Shown: one piece after another, positions 46,164-54,439 of the stretch
Numbering within the stretch: position 1 is the stretch's first letter
How the letters are laid out: every line of letters begins with the position of its first letter
Assembly: GCF_000264765.2 (NCBI RefSeq)
Contig: NZ_CP006664.1
Span: 4,066,350-4,130,349, forward strand
DNA length: 64,000 bases
From: Edwardsiella anguillarum ET080813
GTDB taxonomy: Bacteria > Pseudomonadota > Gammaproteobacteria > Enterobacterales > Enterobacteriaceae
Direction: 5' to 3'
Notes under the pieces: generated by a model
Told to the model about the DNA's origin: nothing
Database searches by the model: none
The model's input: only the letters and a program-made list of their open reading frames with translations
Position numbers and translations under genes: made by a program

Positions 46164-47090
46164 TTACTTAAAGCTAAAGCTGGCTCCTGCGCCGACAACA
46201 GCATACTTACCGGTTAAGGAAACACCACCTTTAATCGCAACGCCAGTCTCAAAGTATTTAGATGCACCAACGGCAAAGGCATTTTGGTTATCGTAATAGC
46301 CATATCCGATACCAAGAGAGAGCCCACCATCCATTGGGGTAGGAATATTAGCCATGGCGGCTACACCCGCAATACCTCTAGATGATACCTTTCTATTTTC
46401 TGCAGTCACTCTCTCTAAGTCGTTAATGCGATTATTCGCCATACCCTGCCACTCTTGTAAATAATCCATCCTTCCTGAAAGATTCTGTACAACCTTAGCG
46501 TTGGAAGTATTAACCGTGTTGTTTAACTCCTCCAGCTGCTGACGATGAACCTCCAGCGTCACGCCGGTGATCTGATCAAACTGCTGCTGCCGATCAAGAC
46601 GCCCTTTTGCCGCGGCGATCTCTGTGTTCGCCGCGCTAAGCCCCTCATGATTTTGCTGAATGGCGGCACCGGCCGCCCCTAGGTTGGCATTAGCCGCGGC
46701 GATCTCGGCTTGATGGGCGGCCAGCCGCTGACGGTTCGCCTCCAGCGTCACGCCGGTGACCTGATCAAACTGCTGCTGCCGATCAAGACGCCCTTTTGCC
46801 GCGGCGATCTCTGTGTTCGCCGCGCTAAGCCCCTCATGATTTTGCTGAATGGCGGCACCGGCCGCCCCTAGATTGGCATTGATGGGCTGAATAACATTAT
46901 TTGCAATTCCCGTAATAGAAGCAGATATTACCTCCGGCGTTACTTTTAAACCACCGACAATATTATTGACAATGGTTGCAATATCAGTAGATAAATCATT
47001 TGTTACCGGCAAAGCGCCTTCATCTGCAGCAATCGATATGAATGGAACACCTATAATACTTAATATTAATACTTTAGAAACAGAGCGCAT
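46164..47090 (-). CDS. Small trimeric autotransporter (YadA-like anchor)
   Basis: 308 residues. Signal peptide MRSVSKVLILSIIGVPFISIA, then a coiled-coil stalk made largely of a 63-residue repeat (IQQNHEGLSAANTEIAAAKG, then RLDRQQQFDQ), a neck, and a C-terminal YadA-type membrane anchor (GLSLGIGYGYYDNQNAFAVG ... AVVGAGASFSFK). There is no obvious globular head, so it is a very short member. The outer-membrane barrel of three chains would display the stalk. AAGGGG lies before the ATG. Probably an adhesin or surface structure; specific ligand unknown. Confidence 0.88.
   Translation of the reverse strand: MRSVSKVLILSIIGVPFISIAADEGALPVTNDLSTDIATIVNNIVGGLKVTPEVISASITGIANNVIQPINANLGAAGAAIQQNHEGLSAANTEIAAAKGRLDRQQQFDQVTGVTLEANRQRLAAHQAEIAAANANLGAAGAAIQQNHEGLSAANTEIAAAKGRLDRQQQFDQITGVTLEVHRQQLEELNNTVNTSNAKVVQNLSGRMDYLQEWQGMANNRINDLERVTAENRKVSSRGIAGVAAMANIPTPMDGGLSLGIGYGYYDNQNAFAVGASKYFETGVAIKGGVSLTGKYAVVGAGASFSFK
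46551..46880. repeat. 189-bp period internal duplication in the adhesin gene
   Basis: 46551-46691 and 46740-46880 are nearly identical over 141 bp, offset by 189 bp (63 codons), so recombination between them would keep the frame. The few base differences imply a recent duplication or ongoing homogenisation. Confidence 0.9.
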
Positions 47091-47350
47091 TTATAACCCC
47101 TTGTTTTAATTATAGATCCGTTATAGATATACACAGGATATGGTTTTGTGATATTATTCGATAAATAAATAATATTAACCACAGGGGATTATATTAAGTA
47201 ATGTTTTGACAATATTAATACCATTGGGGTTGCTATATTTGAAATGGCGACCTTCATATTTTCAACTGATAAGCGTCGAGCGCCAGCGGAATTTTACCGA
47301 TGGGAGCAACCATGCCGAGTTATATTTCAAGATGGGGCGGTTAAATTAAT
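47091..47350. other. AT-rich promoter region of the adhesin
   Basis: Strongly AT-rich (47110-47240), with no gene. Likely contains the adhesin promoter on the minus strand; no specific box assigned. Confidence 0.35.
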
Positions 47351-47535
47351 TTACAATAATATGCGTTTAATCAATAGAACCGTCGTGGTGAAAGGGCCCC
47401 GAGGCGAGGGTATAGCTGACGCATACCACGCGTGAATCACCTCACCGTTCAGCCAGAAAGTGATGACGCCGCGGTTGACGGGCGCGTTGTTGTCGCTGCG
47501 CCAGTGGGCGATCCCGAAGCTCTGCGTTGCCGCGA
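47351..47535 (-). pseudogene. Fragment of IS903-like (IS5 family) transposase N-terminus
   Basis: The minus-strand reading HWRSDNNAPVNRGVITFWLN, then EVIHAWYASAIPSPRG and TTTVLLIKRILL, follows the start of IS903 transposase (NRGSLTFWLD...AWYESATPSSRG...ITTVLVIKRVF). About ten residues are deleted between the last two blocks, and nothing follows. A dead remnant next to the end of the type VI cluster. Confidence 0.8.
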
Positions 47536-47638
47536 GACGACCTGTGCTGCAGGATGATGCGTGATCTGATTTCCCCAACTCAGCCAACGTTCACGTTATT
47601 CCACCAAGCGATACGATGACAGAATGCGGGGGAGCGGC

Positions 47639-49018
47639 CTACTGACCCGCGGTCACCGCCGAGTAGTTCGCGATAAGCTGCTTCAGGTGCTGCTCTGTCT
47701 GGCTTTTTTGCGTAGCCGGGATCATCTCTGGGCTTTCCCGCATACTCATCTGCCGCAGCTGCTCTTCGACAGGCACTGTTTGGCTAAATGCCTGGATAGC
47801 AGCAAACAGCTGTGATTTCAGCTCGCTGACAGTAATATACTTTCCTTTTTGCCCATCCAGGGCATGTAGCTGTGTCGTCAGCGCCTGCAGCTTGCGCATC
47901 CCCTCATGCCAGCCGTTCATTGCATCCGCGGACAGCGCTGATGCGCGTATCTGCTGCTGCCGCTGTTGTATCAGGGCGAGAGTCTCCTCCGGCCACAGCG
48001 TCTGAGCCTGTTCTGCCAGCTTTCTGCCGTAGGTGATATTCCAGTCAGGAGGTAATTTATCCAGCAGGGCAAGCTGCTGCTGAGCTTGGGCGATAAAACG
48101 CTTTGGCAACGCAGTTTGCTGACGCAATACATCCAGCTGCGCAGGCGTGAGCATTGTGGGTAACGGAGCCAGCGATACAGCAAACTGAGTCTGTAGCGGG
48201 TCTGGCCGGTAAATATACTGCCAGCCCCATACCGCGGCGGCGCTGATCACCAGCATGGTACACATCCCGGCGGCAAAGGATTTCCACTTTTTTACCGGGG
48301 TGGGTACTGCCGCAAGGACTTCCACATTCGCCTGGTGTCCCGGCGGCGCGACGTATACCCACTTCACCGCGCTGTCTGGCGCGCTATTCTCTTCAGGAGG
48401 CGGAGCTGTCAGGGCCCCCGCTGACGTTCGCGCGCCATTCATTACGCTGGCGGGCAACACGATACCAGACAGCATGTTCGGCCCGGTGCCGGCTGTATCA
48501 TTGCTGTTTTCCAGCCGGACAGCACGGCTGTGTATCAGGGTTCGCAACGTATCAAGCTGACTCAGATGCCTAAGCTCCAGGCGCTGCAACACCGCCTCCA
48601 GACCGGTAAGCAGTTGCTCCGCCCGATACCACTGACTGAGCTCACCGTCATTCAGCGGGAGCAAGCGTATCTGTTGCTGAAGACGCTGACTCAGGCCGCT
48701 GAGGATTTCCACGCGGGCATGAACAGGATGCGGCCAAAGTACGCCCCACTGCTGACTTATCAGCGCCTCCAGTATCGCCAGGCCTTCATTGAGGCCGAAT
48801 AATCCGGCACGCTGCATACGGGCCAGCGTGTACCAGGCGCCGGTCTGTAACTCCACACCGTTCTGCTCAAACAGTGAGAGACAGCGCGTTTCGACATATC
48901 GCCAGTTCACCTCCGGGCGCGCCGGATGGGTCAGTCTGCTGATTTCATCACACAGGGCGGCGTAGTCCGGTAGCGTACGCGGATCGCCACCCGTTTTGAA
49001 CGTTTTATATCTGGTCAT
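47639..49018 (-). CDS. VasL/TagA-like type VI secretion protein
   Basis: 459 residues. The N-terminal ImpA/TssA-like domain (GGDPRTLPDYAALCDEISRL; WGVLWPHPVHARVEILSGL) is followed by one transmembrane helix (GMCTMLVISAAAVWGW, about 250-266) and a long helical C-terminus. This is the VasL pattern. The related TagA of enteroaggregative E. coli stops sheath growth at the far membrane, which is the likely job here. AGGAG lies 7 nt before the ATG. Last gene of the cluster in this window. Confidence 0.85.
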   Translation of the reverse strand: MTRYKTFKTGGDPRTLPDYAALCDEISRLTHPARPEVNWRYVETRCLSLFEQNGVELQTGAWYTLARMQRAGLFGLNEGLAILEALISQQWGVLWPHPVHARVEILSGLSQRLQQQIRLLPLNDGELSQWYRAEQLLTGLEAVLQRLELRHLSQLDTLRTLIHSRAVRLENSNDTAGTGPNMLSGIVLPASVMNGARTSAGALTAPPPEENSAPDSAVKWVYVAPPGHQANVEVLAAVPTPVKKWKSFAAGMCTMLVISAAAVWGWQYIYRPDPLQTQFAVSLAPLPTMLTPAQLDVLRQQTALPKRFIAQAQQQLALLDKLPPDWNITYGRKLAEQAQTLWPEETLALIQQRQQQIRASALSADAMNGWHEGMRKLQALTTQLHALDGQKGKYITVSELKSQLFAAIQAFSQTVPVEEQLRQMSMRESPEMIPATQKSQTEQHLKQLIANYSAVTAGQ

Positions 49019-49387
49019 CCTGTCGCTCCTGCTGGTCTATGTCAGTAAAGCTATCTCCGATAGTTCTCGATGATCATGCCATCTCTTTCCCGTACGGGGG
49101 GCACCATCTCAGGAGCTCATGGCATGAACGTCAACATCAAACGGCGCGGCGGCGCCCCATGAGCGCCAGCCATCGGGTCAGTCCGAGGATGGCGCCTTTT
49201 CACCGGCAGCGCCGTAACGGGTACCGTCCGTTTCTCCATATTCAGTCCGGTATCCACCAGCCACGCCGCCATCCGCTTATGCAGCGACTCCCTTCTCAGA
49301 CGCAGCATGGCGATATCCGCCGATGCCTATCGTCAGACGAGGCCGGGACGGGCTGCCTGGCCTGAAGCCTGTTGAGGCTCAGTGGCT
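49019..49387. other. Spacer between tssE and vasL, with a possible 63-codon frame
   Basis: The only sizeable gap in an otherwise tight operon. The minus strand has a 63-codon frame at 49117-49308 (MLRLRRESLHKRMAAWLVDT at its start) with no recognised family. An inverted stretch CTGAGCC...GGCTTCAG follows the tssE stop near 49360-49382. It could be debris of a lost gene. Confidence 0.35.
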
Positions 49388-49867
49388 TTATCGATATGGG
49401 GTTATCGGGCCTGACATGCGGGCTGCGGTGTCGAGATACCGCTGGTTCTTAAGGTGTCGAAGTAACACCCGTCCTTCCGGCATAAACGCCGTACCGTAGC
49501 GTACCAGTCCGATATCTTTGACTTCAGCATCAATGGCATAGCGCAGCTTCCCGGGCGTCTCTTGTTCCTGCAGGACCACGGCTATCGTTTTCAGGCGCGG
49601 TTCATACTTGAGCAGCACAGCCGATAAGGTGCCCATCAGCTCATGGGCCGTACCGGGCATCCCCTGGAGGATTTTGGTCATGTCAGGCAGTCCATAGTCC
49701 GGCAGATGCGCCAGCGTCCCGGCGCGACAGTTAAGAATGCGCTGCATATTATCCAGCACCGACAGGATGACCTGATTCTCCTCGCTGGCTTGATGAAGGT
49801 CGAGGCCACCGGAAAAATGACCGATGAGCATCTCATACAGCGAAGGCGTGATATGTTCCCGGGACAT
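49388..49867 (-). CDS. tssE: TssE, T6SS baseplate subunit (gp25-like)
   Basis: 159 residues from the ATG at 49867, which overlaps the tssJ stop as TGATG and has AAGGAGG upstream. It contains the gp25/GPW core (VILSVLDNMQRILNCRAGTL, DYGLPDM, IKTYEPRL-like YEPRLKTIAVVL). It forms part of the baseplate wedge with TssF, TssG and TssK. Confidence 0.92.
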   Translation of the reverse strand: MSREHITPSLYEMLIGHFSGGLDLHQASEENQVILSVLDNMQRILNCRAGTLAHLPDYGLPDMTKILQGMPGTAHELMGTLSAVLLKYEPRLKTIAVVLQEQETPGKLRYAIDAEVKDIGLVRYGTAFMPEGRVLLRHLKNQRYLDTAARMSGPITPYR

Positions 49868-50412
49868 CACTCCTCCTTCTGCGGTAGCAGCGTCAACCGA
49901 TTGTTCCCCGCTTCCAGAACACGTGGCTTATCCGGATCGAGCTCTTCGCGTTGAATCACCTGCTGCCAGGCGTTGTTGATCATATCCGGATCGCGAAACA
50001 GCCCCACCACGGCCACGAACTGCGCCGCGTCTTCCAGCGGCATATCCAGATTGACATCGCCGCCCGGCGTCACCACCACATCACGGCTGGCCAGCAGGTC
50101 GGCTTTCAGAATACTGCTGTCATCCTGGAGCAGCTGCTGATAGACCGTCTTGTCAAAGATCTTGCGGTCTCTTAGCTGGTAAATCCGCACCACCAGCGGT
50201 TCAGACAGCGTGTTACTCTCACGGGAGTCGGTGTTCAACGCCTCACGCGCGGTGAAATCCAGGTGCAGCACCTTAATCTTTTTGTAGAACACGGCGTTAA
50301 ACGCCGATTGGGTACCCTCGGTGACGCGTTGTGTCACCCCGCATCCCGCCAGGCTGAAGGCCATCAGCAGCATCAGCCAGCGCGCGGTTTTAGTAAAACT
50401 GATACGTAACAC
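49867..50412 (-). CDS. tssJ: TssJ, T6SS outer-membrane lipoprotein
   Basis: 181 residues from a GTG at 50412 with AAGGAAA 5 nt before it; the frame is open further upstream to 50517, but that extension lies in tssG and has no signal peptide. The lipoprotein signal ends in the lipobox LAGC (ARWLMLLMAFSLAGCG), so the chain should be anchored to the outer membrane. The beta-sandwich segment VRIYQLRDRKIFDKTVYQQL is typical. It holds the TssM periplasmic domain. Overlaps tssG by 23 bp and tssE by 1 bp. Confidence 0.92.
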   Translation of the reverse strand: MLRISFTKTARWLMLLMAFSLAGCGVTQRVTEGTQSAFNAVFYKKIKVLHLDFTAREALNTDSRESNTLSEPLVVRIYQLRDRKIFDKTVYQQLLQDDSSILKADLLASRDVVVTPGGDVNLDMPLEDAAQFVAVVGLFRDPDMINNAWQQVIQREELDPDKPRVLEAGNNRLTLLPQKEE

Positions 50413-51475
50413 GTCGGTTTCCTTGTCGTGGTGTCGCGGGCTGCAGGCCGGTGTAGTAACCCAGCTCCGTCGTAAAGGTCTGCGGGATATCGTCCGGGAG
50501 ATCTGCACCTTCGGCACCCAGAACGCCGTTCATTCCCAGCCAGAAAGGAGCTATGCCCAGCGGCGGCACAGCCAGCAGGCGGGCAGACGTGGTCAGGGTA
50601 ATCCGGGCGTTGAAACGCCAGCCGAGATACACCCGCAGCATTACCAGAAAGTCTTGGTACAGCCGGCCATCCGGCTTCCACCCTTTCGCCTCCCATTCGT
50701 TATCCGTCGTGAGCGCAACCAGCAGCTGGCTGCCCGCATCCATCGCTTCGTCCCCCAGCGGCGTATTGCCGTCCAGCAGAAAATCGTCATTATCGTAAAA
50801 ACCTAGCGGCTGGCTGATCTCCACCGGCCGCAGGCAATACGGACTGACCAGTACCGTAGTATCGGGTGCCAGCAGGCTGACCAGCGCCTGCATCCCCTCC
50901 TGGGTTTTACCTGGCTGACGCAGTACGCCAAGCAGCGCCAGAAAACGCGACACCGGCGTGGCGATATGCTCTGCCGTACCGGGAATGCCCAGGCCCACCA
51001 GCCCCAGCAACGAGCGCGAGATGCTGTCGGTACCGCCTGGCTCAAACGTGGCCGGGTAGGAGTACTTACGCCAGATGCGGTAAAACTGCGTCAGGATGCG
51101 ATGGCCGAAGATATCCAGAAACCCCTGAAGAGCCTCATGCCCCTCCCGGCGCTGGGTGATGTCATCGAGATACGCCGTCGGCAAAGGCGAGTCGACGCCG
51201 TATATCCCCATAAAGGTGGTGCGGATAACCGGCGGCTTACCGTCGTCGTCCTCGTCATATTCAACGGCCTTCAGTTCGCTGACCGGAAATCCCATCCCCG
51301 GATGCGGTGCAAACCGCACCGGATCATCCGTGAGATGGCTGGTCGATCCCATCAGCGGCCCGCCCGGATTACGTTTCTCCAGCAGCTGACATAAACGGTA
51401 AAAGTTGATGCGGTGCAGGTCGGCTTCCAGCCGCGGAGTCAGCCGGGAATGCGGCGGTTGTGCTTCTCTTGCCAT
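50390..51475 (-). CDS. tssG: TssG, T6SS baseplate subunit
   Basis: A 361-residue TssG/VasB-family protein: INFYRLCQLLEKRNPGGPLM near the N-terminus, VRFAPHPGMGFPVSEL, GIYGVDSPLPTAYLDDI and RPVEISQPLGFYDND-type sequence in the middle. It joins TssF and TssE in the wedge. The start at 51475 overlaps the end of tssF by 37 bp. Confidence 0.92.
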   Translation of the reverse strand: MAREAQPPHSRLTPRLEADLHRINFYRLCQLLEKRNPGGPLMGSTSHLTDDPVRFAPHPGMGFPVSELKAVEYDEDDDGKPPVIRTTFMGIYGVDSPLPTAYLDDITQRREGHEALQGFLDIFGHRILTQFYRIWRKYSYPATFEPGGTDSISRSLLGLVGLGIPGTAEHIATPVSRFLALLGVLRQPGKTQEGMQALVSLLAPDTTVLVSPYCLRPVEISQPLGFYDNDDFLLDGNTPLGDEAMDAGSQLLVALTTDNEWEAKGWKPDGRLYQDFLVMLRVYLGWRFNARITLTTSARLLAVPPLGIAPFWLGMNGVLGAEGADLPDDIPQTFTTELGYYTGLQPATPRQGNRRVTYQFY

Positions 51476-53193
51476 TCCAGGCGCTCTCCGGTCGGTTGCA
51501 GAATGATAATCAGGCGGTTAAACAAGTAGATGTCGGTGTAGAGTGCGAAGAAGCGGCTCAGCATCTCGCCAAACAGGCAGATATCGCCGCGTCCGGCAAA
51601 GCCGTGGCTGTCCAACGTGACGTCAATCTGCACGCCACGCAGCAGGTAGCCCTGCTCGAAGCGTTCTATTTCGCTGTGCTTCACGTCGATAATCGCCTCC
51701 AGGCGACGGCGGTTCATCTCGCTGTCGGTCCACTCGTACAGCGCCAGGGTGCCGCGCAGCACCTCGGCGTTATCCATCATCGACAGAAACCCGCTGCCGA
51801 GGTGGCTCAGCACGCGCCAGTGGAAACGATCCCGCGCCGGTGGATAGCAGGGCAGCGTCGGCGCGCACAGGTTGCGCACGGCGATGCTGGCCGAGGTGGT
51901 TTGCATCACCGTATCGAGCACGGTACTCTGCAGCGCACGCCGCGGCAGCTGGCCGTTGGTGCCGGTGAGCGTCAGGGACAGGCTTTCGTCCTCCGGTACG
52001 GTGTGATTATCGAACGCCTCACCGCCGAGGATAAGCCAGGTGTTATGCAGCCCGGACGGGCCTCGGCGCACGCGGGTGTGGTAGTAATATTCCGGCGCTT
52101 CGTGACGCATCATTCCCCCCTTGTGGCGGAAGCTCGAAAACGGCACGTAGGTATGCTGGCTCGAGGACATCACCGAATCCACGGCGTAAATCTCGGTATG
52201 ACCATCCTGTACGCGCATCGGACGCAGCATGTATTCGGTCTGCAGGGAGTTGAGCGTCAGGGGGTCAGACTCCAGCGGGAACAGGTTAATCACCGGCACA
52301 CAGTGCAGGCGCAGATGTTTTTCGGTAAAGCGGAAATCATGCTCCCAGCGTTCCGCCAGCGCCACGTCGATTTCAAACCAGGAGAGCTCAGCCGGGAAGG
52401 CCACGGTCTCCAGCCCGCGCAGGCCGGTGAACATGAACTTCTCACGGAAGGTGAAATACTCCAGCAGCAGCTGATAGCCGCGAAAGCTGCTGCTTCCCTT
52501 CGGCCACAGATCATCGTCATTGCCAAAGCCGAGCGCGCTGAAATACCCGTCCAGCGGCCTTCTCTCCATATCACCCGGCATCCGCAGCCAAAGGCGTGCA
52601 GCGTTGATGGTAAAGGCTTCGTGCATGGCACAGGCCAGCGGCGCATCGGCGTTAAAGTAAAACGGGATCTGGCTGAGGTCGACACGGCTCCAGTCGGCAA
52701 GAGGGCTGCAGTTGAAGCGCAGCGTGATGACCGAACCCCCATCAGGGTCGGTCGACAGGCGGGCGTACTCCAGCGACAGCGGCTGAAGGGTGATCTCTTT
52801 GGTCGTGGTGTACCGACAGCACGTACCCTTCTCACCGATCGGCCGCGAGTTCACCCCGAAGCCTTTGACAATACGCATCGGCTCCTTCATCCCGCGCCAG
52901 TCGGGGGTGATCTCCACCACCGACATTGACGGAATGGTGCGCAGGTAATGCGGCCACAGCAGGCTGACCAGCCCTTCGGTGAGCTCCGGCAAGTCATCAT
53001 CGAGCTTCTCACGCAGGCGCCCCATCAGGAAGGCAAAGCCCTCGAACAGGCGTTCCACGTACGGATCGCGCGCGCCCGCCTTATCGAGATTGAGCATGGC
53101 CGCCTGCTCGGGGTGAGCGCGGGCAAACTCTTCACCAGCCTCCAGTAGGTAGCGCATTTCAGCGTCATAGTAACGCAGGGTTAAGTCGTCCAT
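51439..53193 (-). CDS. tssF: TssF, T6SS baseplate subunit
   Basis: 584 residues from the ATG at 53193 (MDDLTLRYYDAEMRYLLEAG), the usual N-terminus of TssF; the frame is open to 53220. ARDPYVERLFEGFAFLMGRL and LLWPHYLRTIPSMSVVE are family signatures. Core wedge component with TssG, encoded directly downstream. Confidence 0.93.
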   Translation of the reverse strand: MDDLTLRYYDAEMRYLLEAGEEFARAHPEQAAMLNLDKAGARDPYVERLFEGFAFLMGRLREKLDDDLPELTEGLVSLLWPHYLRTIPSMSVVEITPDWRGMKEPMRIVKGFGVNSRPIGEKGTCCRYTTTKEITLQPLSLEYARLSTDPDGGSVITLRFNCSPLADWSRVDLSQIPFYFNADAPLACAMHEAFTINAARLWLRMPGDMERRPLDGYFSALGFGNDDDLWPKGSSSFRGYQLLLEYFTFREKFMFTGLRGLETVAFPAELSWFEIDVALAERWEHDFRFTEKHLRLHCVPVINLFPLESDPLTLNSLQTEYMLRPMRVQDGHTEIYAVDSVMSSSQHTYVPFSSFRHKGGMMRHEAPEYYYHTRVRRGPSGLHNTWLILGGEAFDNHTVPEDESLSLTLTGTNGQLPRRALQSTVLDTVMQTTSASIAVRNLCAPTLPCYPPARDRFHWRVLSHLGSGFLSMMDNAEVLRGTLALYEWTDSEMNRRRLEAIIDVKHSEIERFEQGYLLRGVQIDVTLDSHGFAGRGDICLFGEMLSRFFALYTDIYLFNRLIIILQPTGERLEWQEKHNRRIPG

Positions 53194-53241
53194 TAATAAG
53201 CCCAACGGATAATAAATCAATAAACGGAGAAACCAATAGGA

Positions 53242-54408
53242 TTAAAACTCGCTTCTTTTATTTACCAGAATAACTGGAGGCGACTTCATTCGTTTTGATA
53301 GTTTCTCAGCAAGTAATATATGAAAAGGGTTGTTATTGTCATCAAGATGCGCATCTCCTATTGAAATCAGCCGGGTTAAATCCGGCGCCTTGGTGATCTC
53401 TTCCGCTAAACGTTCGGCTAAGTCTTCATTCACAAACAGGTCTCGCCATTGCCCCGAGATAATACTCACCAGCGCCATAACATCCTGCTCCGGCAAGGGG
53501 CCTGCTGCCGCGACGAGATTATTGATATGTTTTCTGACCGTTACCGCCAGGTCTGGAGTGATGGCGTTCAATCCGTCTGCAAATTGTTGTCCCTGCAATT
53601 TTAATTTTTTCGCCTCTGCCGCTGTAAGCGGTGTCAGACCGCCTATTTTTTCAATTAATTTTTCATATATCGCCGTTGAGGACTCCCCCATCACCTCATT
53701 CTCCCATGGGGTGACAATGTCTTTTTTAAAGAAGCTTTTCTTTTGCGTAAGATATGGCGGCAACGCCCCGGGTGTTTTGTTCCGAAGAGACCACCCTGAC
53801 TGCGTATATTCGACATACAACCGCAGCTTCCCTTTGCTAAAGGCGGAAAGGACACCGGGCATATGCTGAGAATAGATGAAAGGAGGTTTCCGATGCCCGT
53901 CACCCGCAATGATCACTTTGGGTACATCGGAGTCGACAAAACTCCGGAAAGCCAGGTTTTTAAGCGGCTGCATATCCGTACCGTAATAAGCCAGCCAGCC
54001 GCTGAGTTGCTCATCAGGCTTATCGGCCTCAGCGCTGACACACGGTTCCGGGCCAGCCGTCACGGCTGGGCTTACCGTCGCCTCTGCTTTTTCCTCGGCT
54101 GCGTTCGTGGCTATGCCCGAACCCGATGATTTCTCATAGGTATCCTGCATCATCGACGGAATAAACCTCGCCTTGCAGGGGCAGGTGCTGTAGCTGTCGA
54201 GGGTTCCGGCCATCCGCCTGCCGTGAATGGTATCGTTGTCGATGCCGCCGGCTATCCTATACAGTCCCACATATTTTCCACAGGTCACGCTGTCCTGCTC
54301 GCGGGCAACAGGTTTATCAAACAGCGTGTGATCCTCTGCGCCCGTGGTGATCCTCCCGCCGCAGGTCGTTTTATCGCCCTGCACCAGATAATAGCCTGTT
54401 ACCGGCAT
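53242..54408 (-). CDS. PAAR-domain protein with C-terminal extension, putative T6SS cargo effector
   Basis: 388 residues. The first 95 form a PAAR-type spike tip (MPVTGYYLVQGDKTTCGGRI ... CPCKARFIPSM), with the cysteine/histidine pattern expected for a zinc-bound tip. A low-complexity linker (about 100-135) is followed by about 250 residues of unknown fold (WLAYYGTDMQPLKNLAFRSF; LISIGDAHLDDNNNPFHILL). The extension may be an effector domain delivered on the VgrG spike. There is no small gene directly next to it that looks like an immunity protein; tssF follows 48 bp later. It lies between tssA and tssF, so it is part of the operon. Confidence 0.8.
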   Translation of the reverse strand: MPVTGYYLVQGDKTTCGGRITTGAEDHTLFDKPVAREQDSVTCGKYVGLYRIAGGIDNDTIHGRRMAGTLDSYSTCPCKARFIPSMMQDTYEKSSGSGIATNAAEEKAEATVSPAVTAGPEPCVSAEADKPDEQLSGWLAYYGTDMQPLKNLAFRSFVDSDVPKVIIAGDGHRKPPFIYSQHMPGVLSAFSKGKLRLYVEYTQSGWSLRNKTPGALPPYLTQKKSFFKKDIVTPWENEVMGESSTAIYEKLIEKIGGLTPLTAAEAKKLKLQGQQFADGLNAITPDLAVTVRKHINNLVAAAGPLPEQDVMALVSIISGQWRDLFVNEDLAERLAEEITKAPDLTRLISIGDAHLDDNNNPFHILLAEKLSKRMKSPPVILVNKRSEF

Positions 54409-54439
54409 ATGTTTCCCCTTTCGCTGAATTCACTCCGGG

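Noticed and set aside
47244-47435. 63-codon plus-strand frame downstream of the adhesin promoter
   Set aside because: Its 3' part is antisense to the IS903-like fragment and no ribosome site or family was seen.
50413-50517. Longer N-terminus of TssJ
   Set aside because: It would bury the lipoprotein signal peptide; the GTG at 50412 has a good ribosome site and places the lipobox correctly.
51460-52929. 489-codon plus-strand open frame opposite tssF
   Set aside because: Antisense shadow of tssF; no family resemblance and no ribosome site of note.
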